Shown in pieces: positions 1 to 7,200 of a DNA stretch of 17,344 nucleotides. The position numbers and the translations under genes were made by a program. The stretch's first letter is position 1; the number at the start of each line of letters is the position of its first letter. Source of the DNA: Acanthamoeba lenticulata (Eukaryota; Discosea; Longamoebia; Acanthamoebidae); NCBI GenBank assembly GCA_002179805.1, contig NAVB01000415.1, positions 1-17,344 on the forward strand. The letters run 5' to 3'. The notes below the pieces were generated by a model. It saw only the letters and a program-made list of their open reading frames with translations, had not been told where the DNA came from and did not search any database.

Positions 1-1
1 G

Positions 2-1053
2 AATGCCTACAATGGATGGCTCGCAGCCAAGGCCGATGGCCGTGAAATGCAGTTTTGCAACGATGTGCGCTCCCCCCCCTCGCTCATCGTCTCCTTCCTC
101 TTCATCGTCATCACCTTCGTCATCAACTGGAGCTGACCAGAGCCTGCGTACCAGAAATTCCTGTCTCGCCCGGCGCTGCAAGCGATCGCCGACCTCAAGC
201 GGCAGTACGCCGAGCTCCTGTCCGAGATCGGCTTTCTCGAGCAGCGCGTGACCACGCGGATGATGGCCAAGCACGCCAAGGAGGCCGGCCGCGGGAGCGA
301 CGGCGTGCGCGAGGCCACCGGCCCGCGGCTCAACGCCAACGCGCGAAACACGCGGATCGTGCGGGCGGCCCTCTGCGGCGGCCTGTACCCAAACGTCGTC
401 CGGATCTCGACGCCAGAGACCCGCTACACGCAGATCGTGCCGGGCTCCATCGCGCAGCCTCACCAGGCCAGGGACCACAAGTTCTTTACTCGAGACGATG
501 GTGCGTCGCCGTCGACGAGGGTCCACTCGGAAGTGAGGCATAGAGGTCCTCATGCTGACGTGGTGCACCTTGGACGTGGCAGGTCGAGTGTTCCTGCACC
601 CGAGCTCGGTGAACTTCTCGGTGAACGAGTTTGACTCGCCGTGGCTGCTGTTCAGCGAGAAGGTGCAGACGAGCAAGGTCTTCATCCGCCAGTCGAGCAT
701 GGTCTCGCACTACCCGCTCCTGCTCTTCGGACGCGAGATCGACGTGGTGCATCACATCAAGGTCATCAAGGTGGACGAGTGGATCCAGTTCCGTGCCGAC
801 CCCCGTATCGCCGTCCTCACAAAGGCACGTCACTAGGAGCTATTTGACGTCCGTGTCTCTTTCGTTTGGCTCATGCCTCGCTGTGCATCCACCTTGTGTG
901 CAGGAGTTGAAGGTGGAGCTGGACAAGCTGTTGGCTGCCAAGATCAGCGATCCTACCGTCGACATGGGCCAGAGTGGGCTCATCGAAGTGATTGCGCAGC
1001 TCATCAGCACGGACGGTCTCATCGGACCCCAAGAGGCCGCCAAGTGGAGCTAG
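2..1053 (+). CDS. DEAH-box RNA helicase, DHX57/DHX36/DHX29 subgroup, C-terminal part (5' truncated)
   Basis: This is the last 266 residues of a DExH/DEAH RNA helicase; the ATPase motor lies left of the window. Proposed exons are 2-64, 155-500, 583-824 and 904-1053 (stop TAG). The first exon ends in the HA2-type segment reading AYNGWLAAKADGREMQFCND. Exon 2 starts KFLSRPAL and contains the ratchet/HA2 end with RAALCGGLYPNVV. Exons 3-4 hold the OB-fold domain, with RVFLHPSSVNF, FDSPWLLFSEK and SMVSHYPLLLFG, which are characteristic of this subgroup and closest in my recall to DHX57. The family unwinds RNA or G-quadruplexes using ATP, with the OB fold contacting RNA. Introns 1 and 2 are GT-AG with phases 0 and 1. 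The third (825-903) must begin with GC to keep the frame. The exact subgroup is inferred; the family is secure. Confidence 0.9.
825..903 (+). other. GC-AG intron in the helicase gene
   Basis: The reading frame VLTK ends with AAG at 822-824 and resumes at 904 with ELKVELDKLL, which is the expected family sequence. Joining these requires an intron starting GCACGT after AAG and ending at the CAG of 901-903. The nearest GT (829) would add four bases and put exon 4 out of frame. AG|GC donors are a known minor class of U2 introns. Confidence 0.75.
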
Positions 1054-1226
1054 CGCGAGAGCAGAGCAACGGAGGAGCATTCTGGTCGCGCGAGCGAGGT
1101 ACCTTGAGGAATGGGGTCACTTGCCTTCTTTTTGTTTGCTACAGCCAGTAAAGCGCACGTCCCATCGCTCGAGCGCTAGACAGCGGGGACGTGTTGTTAC
1201 AACACGCTTCGAGCTTGAAGTTCAAT

Positions 1227-2899
1227 TCAGACCGCGCCGAGGCCGAAGGCAAGTTCAAAGTACGGGTACGTGAGCGCCTGCGTTCCTCGCCACCGTCGCC
1301 ACTGACTGATTAGCTGCGCAGCTTAAGGGCAGGATGAGCAGCTGTTTCTTGCGCCTTACCTCGGCTGCGCTGGGTCTCTTGCTGGGGTCCCATTGGAGAA
1401 GAGCCTGGAGCAGGTGGAGCGCTTCCGTGCTCGCGTGTGGGATGATGTCGGACAGTGGCACACGAGGCATCTGGGCGAAGTGCGCGTTCGTAAGTCGAGT
1501 CGCCTTCCGTTCAGCACCAGGAGGGCGCTGCCGTACTGCGGGAAAGGAAACGCGAAACCGTCCTCCCTCTGGCCAGTCCGCTTCTTCAGGCGAGCCCAGG
1601 ACCGAGCAAAGGCACCGCATCTGGTTGATTTCGCTTGTGCCGGGAAACAAGGGGCGCAGGAGGTACTGCAGTGTGGGCCACGTTGCAGGTAAGTCGATGC
1701 GCAGCAAGCAGCGAGCACGTTGACGAGTGCGTACCATTTCCGCCATGATTGCACCGACGGCCTGTAGTCCACACAATTGTCAAGCTCCATGCACACATGC
1801 GACGAGAGTGGGCGTGCGTACCCACAAGTCGATTGCCGATGTGTACGTCCCGTTCTTGAGCAGCACCTCTGGTGCACGGTACCTACCCGCAGTACGTTGG
1901 TTTGTGAACTTAGCAGTTGGCACCCGCAAGCTTTTCACTTACCATCTCGTCGAGATGTATTCAGTGTACGGTGGACCAGAGATGAACGGACGAGCCAAGC
2001 CGCTGCGGAGAACTTAGAGAGCAGTTATTTTCACAGCGCCTTCTGCCCTGGAAGGAACGTACAAGTCGGTGAGCTTGATGGTCTCCGTGGTGAAGAGTAT
2101 GTTCTCCGGTTTGAGATCTTCGGGGAGGGGAGAGAGTGAGCTGCCAAGTTATACTTGGCAGGAGGAGAGAGAAATGTGCCCCTGTGGAAGATGCCTTGCT
2201 CGTGCATGAACGCCAGTCCCTTCAAGATCTGGTACCTGTGCCCGCTGCGAGTGAGCACGAGCGACTCATCAGGCTAATGGAGGTGTCCTACATTGTGCTG
2301 CGAATTTTGGCCTCGGGAAACAGTTCGCCCTTCTCCTTCCTCTTTTCGATCAGCTCGTAGACCGTGTTCTCCATGTGCTGCGGCCACAGGTGAATCCAAT
2401 TGCGAGGGCACACGAGGCTGGAGGCTCTGAGACGTACTTCAAAGACTTGTGTGCAAGTCAGCAGTGTACTCCCCCTTAACTCCCGATTCGTGGTGTGCGT
2501 ACCGAGGTACAAGCGATTGTTCTCCTTGACTACTTCTTCACATACGACGATGTTGGGGTGCGCGTGGCGGCAGAGTTTCTTCAGGCTCTGTTATTGGTTA
2601 GCAAGGGTAAAGAGAAAACGTCTTGATCAAGACGTTGCACATACCCGCACTTCCTTGAGGCTCATGCATTCCTCCCAGCTCTTGAACTCCTTTCTCATCT
2701 TTTTTATTGCCACCTTCGGTACCCAGCAGTGAGTCAGAGACCTCCCTGGGGACGTCCGCTTGCTACGTACCAAGCGGCCAGTGATGGTGTTTTGGTAGAG
2801 CTTGACCGAGCCGTGCGTGCCGTCCCCCAACTTGCGCACGAACTTGTAGCGTGACATACGCGAACGTTGCTGCGGTTCCTTCTCAACCTGATGTGCCAT
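1227..2899 (-). CDS. RCK-family serine/threonine kinase (MAK/CILK1/MOK-like), 12 exons
   Basis: Proposed exons in transcript order: 2899-2771, 2713-2645, 2587-2503, 2445-2438, 2377-2292, 2235-2180, 2117-2063, 2002-1943, 1882-1822, 1761-1735, 1665-1360, 1277-1227. They sum to 993 nt, giving 330 residues. All kinase landmarks appear in order: glycine loop GDGTHG (25-30), ATP lysine K47 in VAIKK, helix-C glutamate E64, HRDLKPEN (143-150), DFG (162-164), activation loop TEY (176-178), then ISTRWYRAPE and LRPLFPGTSEI. SWEEC before helix C and the TEY/TDY loop are RCK-family marks within the CMGC group. In other eukaryotes these kinases control cilium or flagellum length and are phosphorylated on the TxY motif. 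The protein stops soon after the YPYF motif ending the kinase fold, so the long tail of MAK/CILK1 is absent. Most introns are 56-62 nt. M15 (MSRYKF) is an alternative start that matches animal N-termini better. Confidence 0.88.
2118..2179 (-). other. GC-AG intron splitting the HRD aspartate codon of the kinase
   Basis: Exon 6 ends ...IFHR plus G (2180) and exon 7 starts AT then CTC AAA CCG (LKP). Joining them restores the GAT codon of the catalytic HRD motif. The intron then runs from GCACAT on the minus strand to the AAG at 2120-2118. The only nearby GT donor would shift the frame and lose HRDLKPEN. Confidence 0.7.
2438..2445 (-). other. 8-nt microexon of the RCK kinase
   Basis: The exon ending at 2503 leaves one base (G) after LYL, and the exon starting at 2377 begins HMENTVYELI in phase 0. 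The family expects three residues (I/V-F-E) between them. On the minus strand the eight bases TCTTTGAA lie between an upstream ACAAG acceptor and a downstream GTACGT donor. With the preceding G they encode exactly V-F-E (residues 95-97). Flanking introns are 57 and 60 nt, typical for this gene. Confidence 0.8.
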
Positions 2900-3313
2900 C
2901 GTTGTGACTTACAAGATGTGTGCTGTTTCGTGTAGCGCCAAGTTGTCCCCACACGAAACAGAAACAGGGGGGAAAACTCGTTGCCGGCGGGCAAGAAAGA
3001 AATGAAGCAGGAAAAAGGCCCAGCAAGTGTTGAACTTTGCTGTGTGCGGTTTGTCACGGTTCATGTCCCCTCTCCTCTGGCTAAGTACATGATCATATGC
3101 CCGAACCTGCAGGTGAACACGGCAGCTTTGATGGCTCGGGTGTCCGCCCTAATTGCTCGGTCTGAAAAAGGTAAGACATTCCAAGAATGAGGCACACCCC
3201 AACAGGCTCTCGTAGGGTACTGAAGCAGTGAACCGAACTGAGCAGGGAGGGTCAGGCAGGGAAACGAGGTTTGAAGAGAAGAGGATCAACACAGATTAAG
3301 AGAGGAAACAGAT
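2900..3313 (+). promoter_or_regulatory. Divergent promoter region between kinase and F-BAR genes
   Basis: This 414-nt gap separates the kinase start (reading left) from the F-BAR start (reading right), so it must hold both promoters and 5' leaders. I see no convincing TATA box. The last 80 nt before the F-BAR ATG are purine-rich (AGAGAAGAGGATC and AGAGAGGAAACAG), as in a leader. An AAAAAGGTAAGA donor-like site near 3170 could start a leader intron. The 69-codon open frame here has no domain-like features. Confidence 0.5.
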
Positions 3314-4904
3314 ATGGCGACACTCAACTACGCCGACCAGCTCTGGGATCAGTTTGATAAGGTGGTCAAGCGATTCAACGAGGGAAAGCAGTTCGAGACT
3401 GAGGTGGCATCGTTCGCTCAGAAGCGGGCTCTGTTGGAGAAGGAGTACGCAAAATCTCTTCTGAAGCTCCTTAAATCAACTACCTTTGAAGAGCACGCAT
3501 CTGTGGGCGTGGCTTGGTCATCCTTGCGAGCCGAGACGGAAAAGCTGGTGCACTGGCACGATCAATTCGCCGACCGTCTGGCAGCCGAGGTCAAGGATAA
3601 GCTCATTGAACATCGCATCGAGAGCAACAAACAGGCCAAAGTTCTCATAGAGCAAGGCACCAAATACATCAAAGACCTTGAGCTTCAAGTCGACAAGCGC
3701 GACAAGGCTCGTTCTGCGTTCTACCGCGCCAGCAGAAAGCAAGACGAGACTCAAGAAGGTAAGGCTTGCTGTTCTCATCTTGTACTGGCGAGGTTGCTAA
3801 TAAGTTATGTTATGTGAAACAGAGTATGATCGTGCGACGATGGCAGGACAGCCGTCTAGTGCTCTGCAGAAGTTGGGAAAGAAGGTCACCAGAGACGAGA
3901 AGATCGCCATCAAGGCCGACAACGCGTACAAAGCTTCGGTCACAAGTTTGGTCGAGGCGCAGACCCGCATGTACGACACGGATATGCCGAGGACTATGGA
4001 AGAGATGGAGAAGCTGGAACATGCACGGTTGCAGCTGTCGCAGGACTGCCTGATGCACATCGTGACGCTACAGAGCGGACTCATCCAGCAGGTCACCGAG
4101 ATCTGCGACACGGTGAGACCAATGGTCGAGGCCATCAGCCCTTCGGCCGACGTCATCGCCTTCATCGAACGCACTACAGCCCACAAGACCAAACCACCCA
4201 AGGCCGAATACGAGCCCTACGACCCGAAGGACCAGCGGCGACTCACCATCGCTCCCATCACAGGCCTCAACAACAACATCCTCTCTATTCCTGCGGTCAA
4301 CAACAAGCCATCGTCCCCTCGTGCGTCAGTCTCCGGCCCACAGATCCAGGCGCAAGCGGCCAGCGCGGTGGCTGCGTCCGCTCAAGTCAGCACGATGCCT
4401 CCGCCGCTCACGATCCCTGCCCCGACCATGTCGACTCCGTCCGGGCCGGCCACTGGCCGGGAGGAGGTGGTCGAACAAGTGCGCGCCCTGTTCGACTACA
4501 AGGGCGAGACCGAGCCAGAGCTCAGCTTCAAGAAGGGCGACATCATCAAGGTCACTGAGAAGGACGACAGCGGGTGGTGGCAAGGCGAGCTGAACGGCAT
4601 CATCGGTGTGTTCCCTCGAGGCTGGGTCGAGGAGCTGGGGTCCGCTTCCTCGGTCCAGACGGTGAACCAGCCGCAGCCCACCCCGCACCAGCAGAGCGGT
4701 GATGTCGCCGTGCAGGATGCGCCACCGGAGAAGACCGTGCGCTGCCTGTATCCCTTCACGGCCGAGCAGGAAGACGAGATCAACGTGCAGGCGGGCGACG
4801 TTCTCATGGTGGAGTCGGACGACGGCAGCGGCTGGATTTACGGCTACAACCAACGGTCGGGTGCCAACGGCCGCTTCCCTGCCAGCTACGTCGAGTATGT
4901 CTAG
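3314..4904 (+). CDS. F-BAR domain protein with two C-terminal SH3 domains (Bzz1/Nwk/syndapin-like)
   Basis: Exons 3314-3758 and 3823-4904 flank a 64-nt intron (GTAAGG donor, GCTAAT branch-like site, CAG acceptor, phase 1) and give 508 residues. The N-terminus YADQLWDQFDKVVKRFNEGK, followed by an ALLEKEYAKSLLKL stretch, is a textbook FCH/F-BAR start; the helical F-BAR region covers about residues 1-270. A Pro/Ala/Ser-rich linker follows. SH3-1 (about 367-421) carries ALFDY, a GWWQGEL-type motif and FP near its end. SH3-2 (about 449-508) has CLYPF, SGWIYGY and FPASYVEYV at the very C-terminus. F-BAR proteins bind and curve membranes, and their SH3 domains recruit dynamin, WASP-type activators or myosin I. 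Tandem SH3 domains recall fungal Bzz1 and Nwk. Whether an HR1 segment exists in the linker I cannot tell. The ATG opens the F-BAR domain directly, so the start is well supported. Confidence 0.92.
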
Positions 4905-5022
4905 AAGGCACGAGAAGGGGGAGGGGGGTGGGCATAGGAGAGGGACGTACAGATGAGGACTGGCTCTGTGTTGTTGGGTGGGTAAACATGTACTATTGTT
5001 GTTCCGAGCAAGTCGTCTCCGC

Positions 5023-6153
5023 TCAGAAATCTTCATCTTTTTCTTCCTCTTCCTCTTCAGCAGCAACAATGGCTTCTTCTTGGGGCGAGGGCGTGGAGGT
5101 CTCGCTGATGGGCACCGTCCACCTGGCCTCTTCGTCGTCTCCCAGCTGCATCACGCGGCCCCGGAAGAGGGCGCGGGTCTTGCGCGCAGAATCTTCGTGA
5201 CGGAGCTCGTAGCGATGGCGGTCCTTGTAGTTGGCGTCGTAGCACGGCTCCGAGCTATAGTAGTCCGCTTCGCGCACGACGGCCTGCCGTATGACGTGGG
5301 AGTCCAGCACTCCCTCGCCTGGCCCATGCAGCTTACATGTCAGCTCGCCTGCTTCTCTCCCTTACGAGACTAGTGTCAACATAACGTACAAAGGGGCAAC
5401 TCGAACTCGTCTTCCTGGACATAGAAATCGAATTCAACGTAGCGCTTGAAGCGGAAGCCGCTCTCCCTTGCAAAAAAGAAGGTGACCTCCCCTTCTTTCA
5501 TGTTGACGGTGCAGGCACTCACATAGACGATGTGAGGCGACCGCGTTGGCTTCGGACGCCCATCGGCCTGGCACATGTGAGTTAAAGGAGAGCATAAACC
5601 CAACGCGAGCGTGTGAGTTGGGGGGGGGGGAAGAGATCACCATGAAGACGCTGGGGCTGTCGCTTTTGCTTTCAAAGGCGGGGATGCGAAACCGGGCACT
5701 CTTGCCTTTGAGTATCGCTTCTTGAGCATCAGGGCTCTTGCGCCGGCTCAGGTTGAAGCAGGAGATGGGACATACGACCTCGAAGTCCACAACCTCGAAG
5801 GCCTCCCCGTTCACATCTTCTGCAGTGCTTACACGCTCCTCTGGCAGTGGGTGGTCGTAGTATCGATCGATCGTTCTGGCAGGATGACTTTCCTCTATCT
5901 CCCTACCGGCAGTTATGTCCTTATGATCTTCCGTTCGTTGCCGCTTGCGTCTTTCGCCCCCTCCCTTCCCTTCTCCTTCGTCTTCCTCGTACTGTGGTGG
6001 CCCTTGGGGGATAATCTCTTCCAGGAAAGATGCTGTGTCTGTGGCGGGGGCAGGTGCATCGTTTTCTTCTTCTGTGACATTTAAATCGAGGGTGTGCCAA
6101 TCCATTTCTACAGGGAGGGTAACTTCGTTTGTTGACGCAGCACAACTACGCAT
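5023..6153 (-). CDS. Unrecognised protein with basic nuclear-type signal and acidic C-terminal tail
   Basis: Three exons read on the minus strand: 6153-5641, 5567-5390 and 5318-5023, giving 328 residues. Splices are GTGATC...CCAG (phase 0) and GTACGT...CCAG (phase 1), both needed to keep one frame. I do not recognise the family. Residues 1-120 are acidic and low in structure, with a basic cluster RRKRQR at 68-73 that could be a nuclear localisation signal. Residues about 120-300 look folded: alternating hydrophobic/charged strands such as FEVVDFEVVCPI, GEVTFFFARESGFRFKRYVEF and ALFRGRVMQLGDDEEARW. The C-terminus is a run of Glu/Asp. The first ATG of the frame (6153) was chosen; M17 is possible. 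An 11-base G run (5620-5630) lies in intron 1. The domain composition suggests a nuclear protein, but that is inference. Confidence 0.75.
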
Positions 6154-7179
6154 AATTGTGGAAGGGAGGGAGGCGCAAGGTACCTGGCAGTCTGCCCAAA
6201 GGGGGGTGATTTGTTGTGTGATGTGGATTTGTGAGATTTACGCTTTCTTATTCGGGTTTGTCCGTTTGGACGCGACGCGTCCTCTGCCAAGACCGGTCAA
6301 GCCCACACACCTAGCGTGGCTAGTCCTGCTCCTTCATACCCGTTGTGTGGGCCGATGAAAGCCGCACCCGCGAGTGGTCATAAGTTGGGTCGTTCTTTCT
6401 TCCGATTGAAGCGGAGCCCTTCTGCGTGCCGGATGATGGCCGGATCGCCCAGAAGCGTTCCCATATGATGATGATGCCCCACACCTCATGGTATTAAGCG
6501 TAATAATACAATAGTGCGTTGTTCAACACCTGACGAGTCTAGACGATTGGTTGAAAACGCGAGGCGAGCCCAGGCCGGAGGTACGACAATTGGCGCCTCG
6601 CGGAGAGCCCCCACACAAGCTCAAGCCACGTTCTGCTCTTGGCCATCATCCAACTCCCAGTGACGCGACACGCTACAGCGCCCCGCAAGCGCAAGGCCAG
6701 GCCGAGCACAAAGCAGAAGAGCATCTAGAAGATGCAGCACGACCGCGCAGCCGCCCACCCGCCTCCCCAGCCTACTACTACGCAGCCCAACGGCCGTCGC
6801 GTAAAGCAAATGATCGAGGCGAGCAAAAAAGCGCCGTTCTTGGGTTCGTTGTTTTCTCTTTGCTCTTCAGGGAGGGGCTGAGGGCCCTTTGTTCCCAGCC
6901 ATGGCATCGTCATTCCACCCCCCGGAGGCGGCCCAGCGCAAGGCATCACGACAATGCCAGCCGCTTCTTCCTTCACCCTTTCACACATTTGGGCTTTCTT
7001 TTATTTCGGCCAATTAGCCACGAGAGGTTACTTGAAAGGGTGCCCCGGAGGCGTTCCAGGGTCGTTCGTTTCAAGCGTATCACACTTACGCGGCAACATA
7101 GACCACTCCTCACCTGCTTTTTGTGTGTCGTCACCCCCTTCACCGCGCAGAAGGTCCACGAGACACAACGGCCAAGGCC
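6154..7179. promoter_or_regulatory. Intergenic or 5' leader region between the unknown gene (-) and homeodomain gene (+)
   Basis: About 1 kb without a confident gene. The left part (6154-6550) should contain the promoter of the minus-strand gene and holds a nested inverted repeat at 6301-6352. The part from 6480 to 6530 is AT-rich (TATTAAGCGTAATAATACAATA). The right part has splice-like signals consistent with a spliced 5' leader of the homeodomain gene, including a pyrimidine-rich tract ending CGCGCAG at 7150. No clear TATA box was found. Confidence 0.4.
6301..6352. repeat. Nested inverted repeat in the divergent promoter region
   Basis: Nine-base perfect arms GCCCACACA (6301-6309) and TGTGTGGGC (6344-6352) enclose a second perfect hairpin, CTAGC-GTG-GCTAG, at 6311-6323. 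The location between two divergent genes fits a protein-binding site, although chance cannot be excluded at this arm length. Confidence 0.5.
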
Positions 7180-7200
7180 ATGGATGACCAAGGGCGCCAG
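6732..7200 (+). other. Possible upstream coding exons of the homeodomain gene
   Basis: An ATG at 6732 opens a Pro/Thr/Gln-rich frame (MQHDRAAAHPPPQPTTTQPN) with a GTAAAG donor-like site in phase 0 after the residues NGRR. A good acceptor (pyrimidine tract, CGCGCAG) ends at 7150. The segment 7151-7200 would then read KVHETQRPRPWMTKGA and join in frame to 7299 through GTAGTG (7201) and TTCAG (7298). This is an alternative to starting translation at 7180 with no splice at 7201. Only frame consistency supports it. Confidence 0.25.

Noticed and set aside
2981..3190. Small plus-strand frame (69 codons) in the divergent promoter
   Set aside because: No domain, unusual composition for this genome and ends in a donor-like site; more likely leader or promoter sequence.
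6300..6450. Candidate tRNA or small RNA in the intergenic region
   Set aside because: The hairpins do not make a cloverleaf and there is no GGTTCRANNCC-type T-arm.
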